A DNA stretch of 64,000 nucleotides from Coix lacryma-jobi var. lacryma-jobi (Eukaryota > Streptophyta > Magnoliopsida > Poales > Poaceae): NCBI GenBank assembly GCA_009763385.1, contig CM019822.1, forward strand, positions 14,713,950 through 14,777,949. Direction: 5' to 3'. Below the pieces are notes generated by a model, which was not told where the DNA came from, did not search any database, and was given only the letters and a program-made list of their open reading frames with translations. A program made the position numbers and the translations under genes. Shown piece by piece: positions 43,339-54,068 of this stretch (the stretch's first letter is position 1; each line of letters begins with the position of its first letter).

Positions 43339-44548
43339 TATCGGTGGTACAAAAAAGGGTACCCCCAATCAACGCAAACACCCGAACGCTCTATCTCTGT
43401 CTCGCCCGAGCCCTCCCAGCCAGGCCTCGGGCGAACGCTCTATCTCTGTCTCGCCCGAGCCCTCCCGCCAGGCTCGGGCGAACGCTCTATTCTCCGTCTC
43501 GCGCCCCCCCCCGAGCCCTCCCAGCCAAGGCCTCGGGCGAACGCTCTTTCTTCTCCTTCGCCTCGCCGAGCCCTCCGAGCAAGGCCTCGGGCGAGCACGA
43601 TCGCTCTCCGTCTCGCCCGAGCCCTCCAGCCTCGGGCGAGCGCGCCCCTACACCTCGAGCCTTAACGCACGGACCTCGAGCTGTACAGACAGCCGTACCA
43701 GCCCATACCACGCATTTAATGCCTTCACCTACTCCGGTCATGTCCACTAGTGCACAGCATGTGCACAGTAACTCGGTGTAAAGGTCAAGTCTCGTTTTCA
43801 CCACAAGCATGGGCAAAAGGGCACCAGTACAGCATGTGTTCGGCCAAGCCATGCACTGTAACCCCTCGAGGCCGGCTACGCGCCCCTCGAGCCCTGCACT
43901 GTAACACCTCGAGGCCGTTCCGCGCCCCTCGAGCCCCCGTGGCACCACCTCGAGGCCGGCTCCGCCCCCCTTCGAGCCCTAACTACTTTCATGCTATGGA
44001 GGACAGGTACCCCAAGACCCGGAGGGCCCCGCCGCGTCCTTTACATTCCGGGATGGGTGCTGTACGGCTCCCACCTTGCCGCGCCACCACGTCCGCGCCC
44101 AGGATGGAAGCCACGACCCAAGGACCCTCAACAGCAACGATCACATCGGCTCCAGTGGCCCCGACAAGACAGGGTTCCTACCCTTCTCCGTATGGGGCAC
44201 CATACGCCCCGACACCTGTAATACCCTTATGTAACCCTGGCCTCCCCTTGCTCTATAAAAGGGGACACCAGGGCCATCATTCAGGAGGACGGATAGAACT
44301 ACGGACACAACACACGAGTCCACACACATACACGAGTCCGGACTCCGGTCCACGCTCACTGAGCTTGTATTCGCCCCTGTACAAGCACTTAGGTGCAAGT
44401 AATACAAGAACCTCCCCCCGCTGGACGTAGGGCCTTCTTTGCCCGAACCAGGATAAATCCTTGTGTCCTCTTGCATCACCATCCAGGAAGAGAAGCACGC
44501 GATCATATTACTCGTTGGTGTGATACCCCCGCGTACGAAACACCGACA
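43339..44548 (+). mobile_element. Solo LTR S of a gypsy element
   Basis: A 1210-bp insert with imperfect terminal repeats TATCGGTG...CACCGACA (the first G of TG mutated to A) and a perfect TSD ACCAT (43334-43338, 44549-44553). TATAAAAG at 44254 gives plus-strand polarity. It has no coding region. It carries a five-unit hairpin array at 43403-43648 and three CCTCGAGG units at 43866-43978. The block GGACGTAGGG...CCCGAACCAGGATAAA near 44424-44458 is shared with the R2 LTR. It is the product of LTR-LTR recombination. Confidence 0.88.
43403..43648 (+). repeat. Five tandem CGCCCGAG...CTCGGGCG hairpins
   Basis: Units of about 48 bases: stem CGCCCGAG, spacer CCCTCCCAGCCAGG, stem CTCGGGCG, then AACGCTCTATCTC. 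First stems are at 43403-43410 and 43426-43433. Later units vary in the spacer more than in the stem. Confidence 0.85.
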
Positions 44549-47078
44549 ACCATATTTCCACTTGCATCACTATCTAAGTGTCCATTTGTCCCCATAGGTG
44601 TGCTAATGGCCTTTGCATCTTGCAATCCAAATTTCTTCATCATATCCTTGATGTACTTGCCTTGACTAACAAAAGTACCATTCTTCATTTGTTTGATTTG
44701 TAGACCAAGGAATAGCTAAGATCTCAAACATGGACATCTCAAACTCATTAGCCATCATTTCACCAAACTCTTCACAAAAATCTTGATTAGTTAACCGAAG
44801 ATAATGTCATCAACATAGATTTGCAATACAAATAAGTCTTTGCCTATCTTCTTGGTGAAGAGGGTGGTGTCAACCTTCCCATCTTGAAGCCTTTAGAGAA
44901 GAGAAATCCCTCAACCTCTCATACCATGCTCTTGGTGCTTGTTTTAAACCATAAAGTGCCTTCTTGAGCTTATACACATGGTTGGGCTTCTTGTCATCTT
45001 CAAAACCGGGAGGGTGCTCAACATATACCAACTCATTTATATAGCCATTGAGAAATGCACTTTTGACATCCATTTGATAGAGCTTGATATTATGGGCACA
45101 AGCATAAGCTAATAAGATTCTAATTGCTTCCAACCTTGCAACCGGTGCATATGTTTCACCAAAGTCAAGACCCTCCACTTGAGTGTAACCTTGAGCTACC
45201 AATCTTGCTTTATTTCTCACTACTATGCCATCTTGATCTTGCTTGTTTCTAAAAACCCATTTAGTGCCAATGACATTATAATTCTTAGGTCTTTCTACCA
45301 AATCCCAAACTTGATTGCGAGTGAAATTATTTAATTCTTCATGCATAGCATTCACCCAATCAACATCTTGCAAAGCATCTTCTATCTTGGTTGGTTCAAT
45401 TGATGTCACAAAAGAATAATGCTCATAAAAAGAAGCCAATCTTGATCTAGTTTGCACACCACTTCTAATATCTCCAACTATTTGATCTATAGGATGATCT
45501 CTAGCAATATGAGTTGGTTGGAGAATGGGAACTTGATCACTTACATTGGATTTGACATTTGATTGATTATCATGAGATGAACTAGTTACTTGTTGATCTT
45601 GCAATTGAGAACCACTAGCTTGCACATTTGGAGAAGTGAGCACTTCATTTTTGTCATCTTCAACATCAACCACTTCTCTAGGCCGAATATCACCAATATC
45701 CATATTTTTCATAGCATTGACCAATTGAGTTTCTCTCTCACATCATCTAGATTTTCATCTTCTTCTTGAGAGCCATTGGTTTCATCAAACTCAACATCAT
45801 GAACCTCCTCAAGAGTACCACTAGACAAATTCCAAACTCTATATGCCTTGCTTTTAGTGGAGTAACCAAGTAAGAACCCTTCATCACATTTCTTATCAAA
45901 CTTGCTCAATCTAGTGCCTTTTTCAAAATATTGCATTTGCAACCAAACACTCTAAAATATGCAATGTTGGGCTTTCAATCATTCAAGAGCTCATATGGTG
46001 TTTTCTCCATCATTGGGTGACAATAGAGGCGGTTGCTACAATATCAAGCCATGTTGATAGCTTCGGCCCAAAATGAATGACTCACATTGTACTCACATAA
46101 GCATAGACCTTGCCATGTCAATGAGTGTTCTATTCTTCCTATCAACAAGGCCATTTGATTGTGGAGTGTACTTGGGTGAGAATTGATGTCTAATACCAAA
46201 ATTCATCACAAAACTCATCAATTCTTGTGTTTTCTAAATTCGCTACCATTGTCACTTACTTTATTGATGGTTGTTTCAAACTCATTGTGACACCTCTTGA
46301 CAAAAGATTTAAATGTTGCATATGTATCACTCTTGTCAACTAGAAAGAATACCCATGTATATCTTGTGAAATCATCCACTATCACAAAGCCATATTTGTT
46401 GCCACCAATGCTAGTGTATGTTGTTGGTCCAAATAAATCCATGTGCAATAACTCAAATGCTTTGCTAGTACTCATGATGCTTTTCTTAGGGTGAGTGTTT
46501 CCAACTTGCTTGCCAGCTTGACAAGAGCTACAAAGTTTATCTTTCTCAAACACAACATCTTTCAAGCCTCTAACTAGATCATGTTTAATCAATCTATTCA
46601 ATTGCTTCATGCCAACATGACCAAGTCTTCTATGCCATAACCAACCCATGCTAGATTTGGTGAACAAACAAGTTGATAGTTGAGCTTCACTAGTGTTGAA
46701 ATCAACTAAGTATAGGTTCTCATATCTAAAGCCTTTGAAGATCAAGTTTGAGCCATCTACACTTATGATCTCTACATCATCAACCCCAAATATGCATTTG
46801 AATCCAAGATCACACAATTGAGCCACAGATAGCAATTGAAGTTCAAGCTCTCAACTAGCAACACATTGGATATGCTCATGTCATTGGATATTGCAACTTT
46901 ACCAAGCCCTTTAACCTTGCCTTTGCCATTATCACCGAATGTAATACTATCAACTCCATTATCATCTTTCTTGTTGATTGAATTGAACATTCTTGCATCC
47001 CCGGTCATGTGTTGTGTGCACCCACTATCAAGCACCCAATGCCTTCCTCCGGCTTTGTAATTGACCTACAAGAAAAGA

Positions 47079-49056
47079 TCAATTCTTTTTAGGTACCCAA
47101 ACTTGCTTGGGACCTCCAAGGTTAGTTACTAAGCTTTTCGGCACCCAAATTGCCTTCTTCTTTGGGCCAACAATGGGAGCACCAATAAACTTAGCTTTTA
47201 CACCATTAACACCCTTGGTAAGCAAATAACAAGAAACAAATTGAATTGAGGATACATTAACATTCTTGTTCTTGTTCTTGCAATATTGCTCTATATGCCC
47301 GGATTGCTTGCATTTGTTGCAAAACCGGCCATTGCTTCTCACAAAACTAGTCTTGTGAGTCACAAAGGCCGTCTTGCCATTCTTGGGGGTGTAGCCTAAT
47401 CCCTCTTTGTTAAGAGAGAACCGTTGGCTACCCAAGCACTTAAGCAAGTGGGCATCTCCACCATAGGCATTGCCTAAGGCACGAGTGAGCTCATTGACCT
47501 CCTTTTTCAAGGTCTCATTCTCCACCATTAGTGAGGCATCACAAGTGAAACCATCACTCATAGTAGAAGTAGTAGTGGATGAGCTACATGAAGGGTTAGT
47601 GGGAGCAACAACAATAGGAGTATAGAATGATTCATCAAGAATATCACAAGTGACTCCTATGTTACATGTTGGAATAATGTCCTCAACCTTGACTTGATCA
47701 AGGAGGGAGGAGTGAGCTTTTTCAAGATTGGTGTGAGCTTTGCCAAGCTTCTCATGGGCTACCTCTAGCCTCTATGAGTAGACTTGAGCTCATCAAGGGA
47801 TTGCTCAAGAGCACTAAGCTTCTTGCGCAATTCCTTTCACTCCTTCCTCTTCATCTCAAAGCAAGTGTGAGCTTGCTCCAACATGTCCATGAGGTCCTCC
47901 TTTGAGTGCTCCTCATCCTCATCACTCTCACTATCACTCTCATCATCGGATTGTACCTTAGTTGGCTTAGCCATGAAGCATGATGGAGTGTCAAATAAAG
48001 AAGGCTTGTTGTTGATTGAAATGCTTGCAAGTGCCTTCTTCTTGGTGCTTTTCTTGTTATCATCATCACTTGAGTCTTCACTATCGGATGATGCATCACT
48101 ATCCCATGTGACAACATATGAGCCACCTTTCTTCTTCTTCAAGCTCAACTTCTTCTCCTTCTTTTCTTTCTTCTTCTCATCCTCATCATTGTTACTATTA
48201 TAGGGACAATTCGCTACAACATGATCTTTGCTCTTGCACTTGTAGCATCTTCTCACATAGTCCTTGTTCTTGTTGTGATCTCTTCTCTTTCTTGCACCAT
48301 AGCCCTTCTTCTTCATGAATTTTCCAAACTTACGCACAAAGAGAGCCAAAGTTTCATCATCAATGTCACTTGCTTCGTCAACATCATGTGATTCTTCCTT
48401 CTTGGCCTTGCCCTTGCTCTTGGACGAGGTGGCTTTGAATGCCACACTCTTCTTATTCTTGTCCTCTTCCTTGACCACATCTTCACTATCTTCATTATAT
48501 TGATCTTCGGTCATGACATCACCAAGCACCTCATTTGGAGTTACATTCTTCAAACCCCCTCTAAAGATGATGGTGCGAAGTGTCTTGAATCTCTTGGGCA
48601 AGCAACTCAAAAATCGATGGGAGAAGTCTTCATCCGGTACCTTCTCACCCAAAGACTTGAGATCATTAATTCATCATCCTTCATCTTGAAGTTGGTGAGC
48701 TTGTCCTTGAGCATATACAACTTGGCACTTTTTACCGTTGAAGTGCCCTCATATGTTTCTTCTAATCTTTTCCACACCTCACTTGCATTGTCAAGATCTT
48801 TGATTTGCTCAAACAGCTTTGGATCAATGGCATTGTATATGGTGTTGAGCGCCATTGTGTTGCATTGCTTGTTGATGAAGTCATTTGGTGTTGGATTGGT
48901 AGGATCAAGAATCACAAACTCATTTTCTACCACATCCCACACCTTGTCATTGATTGAACCCAAATACATCTTCATCTTTCTTTTCCAATAATCAAAAGAT
49001 GTTCCATCAAAGAACGGTGGTTTGCACCCATCATGGTTGAACACAATTTGAGCCAT
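47079..49056 (-). pseudogene. gag: Gag of Sirevirus C
   Basis: The minus-strand ATG at 49056 begins MAQIVFNHDGCKPPFFDGTS and runs through the UBN2 Gag domain (IYNAIDPKLFEQIKDL, EETYEGTSTVKSAKLY). A shift at about 48650 leads to GEKVPDEDFSHRFLSCLPKR, an Asp/Glu/Lys-rich region and the zinc knuckle CYKCKSKDHVVANC (near 48240). A third segment 47561-47079 has a second knuckle CNKCKQSGHIEQYC. Between about 47830 and 47570 a coiled-coil-type stretch is interrupted. Two knuckles match Sirevirus A. Confidence 0.88.
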
Positions 49057-49095
49057 TTTAACACCGAAGGTTGTTAAGCCTTATGCAAACGGTGA

Positions 49096-49112
49096 CCACG
49101 ACTCTGATACCA
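49096..49112 (-). other. Primer-binding site, tRNA-iMet (Sirevirus C)
   Basis: On the minus strand TGGTATCAGAGTCGTGG follows the LTR end after a two-base spacer. Confidence 0.9.
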
Positions 49113-49114
49113 CT

Positions 49115-50878
49115 TGAAATGTCCTAAATGGCTAGAGGGGGGGTGAATAGCTTAATAAAATTTCTACAAAACACTTAAAGCAACTAATTAGTCAATTAGA
49201 AAGTGAAGCTTTTTGCTCTAGCTCTATCAAGTGTTGCAAGCCACCTATCCAAGCAATTCTAGTGTATTATAATCACTATGGCACACAAGAGCTATGTCAC
49301 TACTCTCTAACTAGTGAGCTAGCAAGAATTAATTACTTCTAACTAAAGAGTTACTTCTAGCAACAATAATCACTACACAAGAAAGAATGAAAGTAAAGCA
49401 AGTGATAAGATGGTTACCACCGTTGGCAAGAGATAATCAATTGATATATGAATACCAATGAACTTTGGGATATTTCCAATGAGACCATAGACACACAATT
49501 TTTCTCCCGAGGTTCACGTGCTTGCCGACACGCTAGTCCCCGTTGTGTCGACCACACACTTGGTGGTTCGGCGGCTAATAGGTGTTTCATAAACCTAGCT
49601 CAACAAATGAGCACCACAAGAACCCACTCACAAGTGAGGGTAGCTCAATGACACGAGCATTCCACTAGAGTTGCCTTTCACGAACTCCCACGGGGAAGGC
49701 ACAAGAACCCCTCACAAATTTCTTGATTGGGGGCGGACACAATCACCAAAGCCCCTCACCAATCACAAATCCACAAACCGTCTAGGTGGCGGCAACCACC
49801 AAGAGTAATAAGAAATCCACAATCACAACAATCACCTAGTGCCAAGAAATTGAATCACAAATGCATGCACCTAGGGTTTCCCAAATCCTCTCATGAATGA
49901 GCATCCACCATGGAAATGGAGAGGAAAGGGAGGAGATGCTCTTCAAGCTCACAAGATCAACACGGGCTCTCAATCTCTCTTAGGGTTAGCACAAAGCTTG
50001 GGAGAAAGAGATGAGAGAGGATCTTGTTCTTCTCTTTTTGGTTCTTGCAAGAATGAGCAAAGGGAGAAGAATAGAGAGCAAATGAAAGTGGGAGAGAGTT
50101 TGCAAAATGAGAACCCTGCATCTTCAAAAAGACAGCCAGCCAAAACGACCGTTACGCGGATCTGAGCTGAACCGGAAACTCCGGGTAGGGCCAAAGAAAT
50201 ATCCGGCGAGCACCTCACTGTCTTGCAAACTGAAGTGCATTTGAAAATAGCTGGAATATCCGGCTAGGGCCGAGAATAATTCCAACCAAGAGCTTACTGT
50301 CTGCGAACTGAACTGAGATTGAAGATAGTTGGAATATCCGGCTAGGGGCACAAAAATATCCACCTGGAGGTTCTCTGTTAGGTGCGGTTGCTACTCTTTT
50401 CTTCTCCTTTTTTTCTTTCAAGAGCTATTTCTTCTAAAAAGAATCAAAAGAAATTTAGCACAAGAGATAGCACTTTCACAAAGATTTTTTTTAGAGTTAA
50501 TCTCACCACGTCACTAAGCGCTTAATTATATGCAAATGAGACTCACATTTAGTGGCACTAGATAACCATTGTAATTAAAGATTTCCCTCTTTATAGTACG
50601 ATTATTTATCCTAAACCCGATCACGCACTCTATTGCGTCTTGATCGGTAAAACAAACGCCCTATTTTATACCTTTGCCTTGAGCCCATAGGGTTTTGGTT
50701 TTCTTTTCCTTCTTTTCCAAATGTGGAGAAATGTATTATCAATTTGACCATCACCATCACATTTGAGTATCATCTAGCTCCACCTTGGTGTGAACCAACC
50801 TATCTCATATATCACTTGGAGCAAGAGGTTAGTTCACTTAGGTTTCATCAATTATCCAAAACCAAACTAGGGTTTTCA
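49115..50878 (-). repeat. 5' LTR of Sirevirus C
   Basis: Pair of 39876-41638, with a few substitutions and single-base indels. It ends at the TSD TCGGG and the resumed Sirevirus B gag. Confidence 0.92.
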
Positions 50879-50883
50879 TCGGG

Positions 50884-51525
50884 CTAACCTACCCTATGAC
50901 GATCATGAGAGGGCTCTCAAGTTGCTATACGCCCTGGATCGGAGGGTATGGGAGGTGAAGGTGTCAACCATCATAGAGTCTCCATCCTATGACACCCTCA
51001 CCGTGGACGAGCTGTTCAGCAAGCTCAAGTCCACCGAGATCGATCACATGACTCAGGCCAAGATGAAGAACCCATCTTCACATTCTATGGCTTTGGTCTC
51101 AGGCATGGGTGGATCGACCGTTTCTGCTGACGCTTCATCTCCTCTGTTTTCTTTGTCTTCTTTACTCACAGTTACGGAGGAGCAGTTGGAGGCGTATGGA
51201 GACGATGAGCTCGCTCTCGTCATCACCCGGTTTCGCGTTTCACAACAACCGCCTGAATCGCCGGGCGGGTGGCGCACGCGAGGGCTGCTACAAGTGTGGT
51301 GATCTAGACCACTTCATGGCGAACTCCCAAGAACGACAAGAGCTTTCCCGGTAAGAACCGCAACTCCAGGCGCAAGGGCAAGCCGGAGAACAAGGGCGGG
51401 AAGAAGAAGAAAGGCAGCTATCGCCGAGAGGACGTGGAGAAGGCTTTTGATGCCGGTCGCCGTGCCTTCCTCGCCACCATCAGCGACGGCGAGAAGACCT
51501 CCGACGGCGACTCCAGCGACGATGG
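50884..51525 (+). pseudogene. gag: Sirevirus B gag fragment 2
   Basis: It continues ANLPYDDHERALKLLYALDR, YDTLTVDELFSKLKSTEIDH and TVTEEQLEAYGDDELALV, then after a shift a zinc knuckle C-x2-C-x4-H-x4 with the last Cys replaced (CYKCGDLDHFMANS). A Lys/Arg-rich and then Asp/Ser-rich stretch follows until R2 inserts at 51526. It is close to Sirevirus A Gag (1560-2250). Confidence 0.85.
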
Positions 51526-52050
51526 TGTGGGGGTATAAACCCAGGTACCCTCACGGCTAGACTTGGGCTGCTTCATAAAGGCCGGCCCAACTCACTGTGA
51601 AGGTTCATGGCGTTAAAGCCTAGCTGGTCGGGCAGGCGGCCTAGTTGGTCGAATGACGGCACGGGAGCCTCCTCAGGGTCGGAAAGCAAGGAAGCGTAGT
51701 CGGTTAGGAAAGATGTTGTGTCCTTCACGATATGGACTTGTAATCGACTAGGTTTCCTTATTGTATCATGAGATCCGATCTTCTAAAAGATCTGTAACCC
51801 TGCTCCTCGTGGCTATATAAGGCGAGCAGGGACCCCCTCTAAAAAACACATTCATCAATATACAGAGTAGACAACTCGACGCAGGACGTAGGGTATTACG
51901 CTGAACTCGGCAGCCCGAACCTGGATAAACCCTGGTGTTCATCTAGATTCGTTCCTGTGTCACGTCCGGATCGTCGTTCCACGCGCCTTCCCGCTAATCT
52001 ACCACCTTGGGCATACCCCTAGGTGGGCTATCGACCATATTTCGTCGACA
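51526..52050 (+). repeat. 5' LTR of R2 (Tat/Retand-type, 525 bp)
   Basis: TGTGGGGGTA...TCGTCGACA, with flanking GATGG (51521-51525) as the presumed TSD. TATATAA is at 51814; the shared block GGACGTAGGGTATTACGC...CCCGAACCTGGATAAA is at about 51884-51928. The primer site TGGCGCCCACCGTGGGG follows at 52053-52069. Confidence 0.85.
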
Positions 52051-52087
52051 GCTGGCGCCCACCGTGGGGAGTGTGCGTGCGAACGTC

Positions 52088-54068
52088 ATGACGACTCGGA
52101 TGGTTTCTTTCCCAGTTTCCATGGATCTTCTGGTAGGCTTGACGTTCACCGTCGGGTCTTTTTCGTGGGTCACCGGAGGTGACCTAGTCGACGGAAGCAT
52201 GGAGACGCCCCAAGCACCTCAACTACTGGGAGCACTGATGTCAAGATCGGAGTCCCCGAACAAGACGGCGCTTCCCCGCTACCAAGGGTGGCGCATCGAC
52301 AACTCCGACCTGATCGAATCCATCGATCGGGTCACGGCAGGCATCGCCGAAACCCTCGCTTTGGCAGATTCAATCGGAGATCGTTCGCCTCAGCACGAAG
52401 GAGAGTGGCAACAACCTCGACGACCGGCTCGTGCTAGGAGACATGCACAACTTCAAACAGGTCTGGTCATCACTTCCACCCCTGCGGGTCGCTCTGCCCT
52501 GTTTTGCCCTCCCCGGGAGCCTAAACCGAGCAGGACGAAACATAACTTTTTCGCTCCTGTCTTTCCTCATGGATTGACAAACTCGGCCTCGATATATGAC
52601 GAACAAGTCAAGGGACTCTTCCATAGCCATCCCAAGAACCGGCGTACTCCGGATAAACAGCCGTCCAGCTTTAAGCAATCTGGCGCCAATGTTTGCATGG
52701 CAGTTGTAACCTCCGCTTCAGCATCAAGCGCCGGATCGACCAGATCCAACTCACCAAACAAGACGCCAGATTATCCTCCAGGTTTCGGGCCCTTACCGCG
52801 CTATGGGGGCTCGGTATTCGCTGTCAGTCATGATGAGCCGGCAGTAGACGGGGAAACAGATGAGGCCAAAGCCCAGCGTTTAGCCAGAAACGCTGACAGA
52901 GCTACTCGGAGAGTAGCTGAGGTTAATGGTGGACAGCGCATACAACGCAACCTCGATGACGCATTCGACATGTGCGATAACCGTCAAGTCCACAGAACCC
53001 CTCAAGCTAATCTCGCCATGGCAATGAACCTGGTCGAGAATCTCCCGGTGACACCTCAGCTCGAGCAGCTCAGAGCGTATCTGAAGGCATCCCTGGTACA
53101 AGTCCAGGACTAGGCGGTAGGACCATCTCACGCCGCTCCCACCGGATCTAGAAGAAGCCGCAGGGATCCGGACCCTCGCCCAGAGTCTAGCAACAATCAG
53201 GATCGCCACAACGACCGCAATAATCGCAGAGGCGGCTACAACGACGGAGCCGACCAGCGTGCCAGGAATAATCCAAGTGCTGGGCCCCGGGACCTGCGTG
53301 ACCACATCATCGAAAAGTCCGATCTACGCAATCACATTGATGGCTCTAAGGACACAAGGCTTCATCAAGAGATGGAAAGACGAAACACATGGGATCGCGA
53401 GCACGGCCTCCTAGATCAAACCCTCACTGGTCCAAGACAATTTACGAGAAGGCTCCGGTCTGTCGTCTGGCCAAGAGGCTTCAAGATCCACGACTGACCT
53501 GAGTCGTACGATGGAAGGCAGATCCTCGTCAGTGGATTATGCTTTACGAAACGGCAGTACAGGCAGCAGGCGGAGGAGGAGATGTCATGGCCAACTATTT
53601 ACCCGTGGTCCTTAATCAAGCTGCAAGCCAGTGGCTCCTGAGCCTCCCTTCTGATTCCATTGACAGTTGGTCTGACCTGAAAAAGGCATTCATATCTAAC
53701 TTCAAAGCTACTTGTCAACAGCCTGCCGGCAAATATGATCTCGAGCGCGTCAAAGACCGCCCTGGCGAACTATTACGTGAATACATCCGTCGTTTCTCTG
53801 ATGCCCGAATCCGGGTAGCCAATGTCACTGATGACGAATCTATCTCAGCTTTCATCACAGGGTTACATCACCATCAAGGGCTCTGGAATAAGCTACTGCG
53901 CAAGGAACCAAGAACGGTCGAAGAACTACTTAATATAGCCCAGAGCTGGGCTCGGGCGGAAGAATATAACACACAACTTGCGGACGATCGCCGAGACTAG
54001 AGGCCTCGGCACGATGATCGCCAGCGAAACGAGTACCGTGGCGACCGGCGCGACGAAGCCCACGACGA
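52088..54068 (+). pseudogene. gag: Gag of R2 (Tat/Retand-type)
   Basis: The ATG at 52088 starts TTRMVSFPVSMDLLVGLTF. A 341-codon N-terminal frame (to 53113) includes DYPPGFGPLPRYGGSVFAVS and a Glu/Arg-rich helix. After breaks, 53539-54000 is the retrotrans_gag core: ANYLPVVLNQAASQWLLSLP, SWSDLKKAFISNF, REYIRRFSDARIRV, TVEELLNIAQSWARAEE. The basic Arg/Asp tail is cut at 54068 by element E (presumed TSD GACGA). No pol of R2 is in the window. Confidence 0.82.

Larger units (their letters stand above)
42694..47062 (-). pseudogene. pol: Pol of Sirevirus C, split by solo LTR S
   Basis: From high to low coordinate: protease LDSGCTQHMTGDARMF (near 47030); GAG-pre-integrase WHRRLGHVGMKQLNRL with CSSCQAGKQ (46640-46500); integrase core MDLFGPTTYTSIGG, VDDFTRYTWVFF, SDNGSEF; C-terminal FDKKCDEGFLLGYSTKSKAY; RT from 45330 (DVDWVNAMHEELNNF, TYAPVARLEAIRILLAY, MDVKSAFLNG, YGLKQAPRAWYERL); then after the insertion RNase H at 43330-42740 (YSDSDYAGC, STAEAEY, RTKHIDIRHHF). 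There are several frame shifts. The solo LTR lies between GHLDSDASGNMV and DQKLYRSM. Confidence 0.9.
39876..50878 (-). mobile_element. Sirevirus C (Ty1/copia), complete with solo LTR inserted in RT
   Basis: Two LTRs of 1763 and 1764 bp and a perfect TSD TCGGG (39871-39875, 50879-50883) bound it. On the minus strand the order is primer site, gag with two zinc knuckles, protease, integrase, RT, RNase H, then about 1 kb with several polypurine tracts. Pol spelling (NVIGTKWVFRNKQD, MGTNGHLD, DQKLYRSMIGSLLY) is that of SIRE-lineage copia elements. It interrupts Sirevirus B gag at an Arg-Ala codon pair. Confidence 0.93.
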
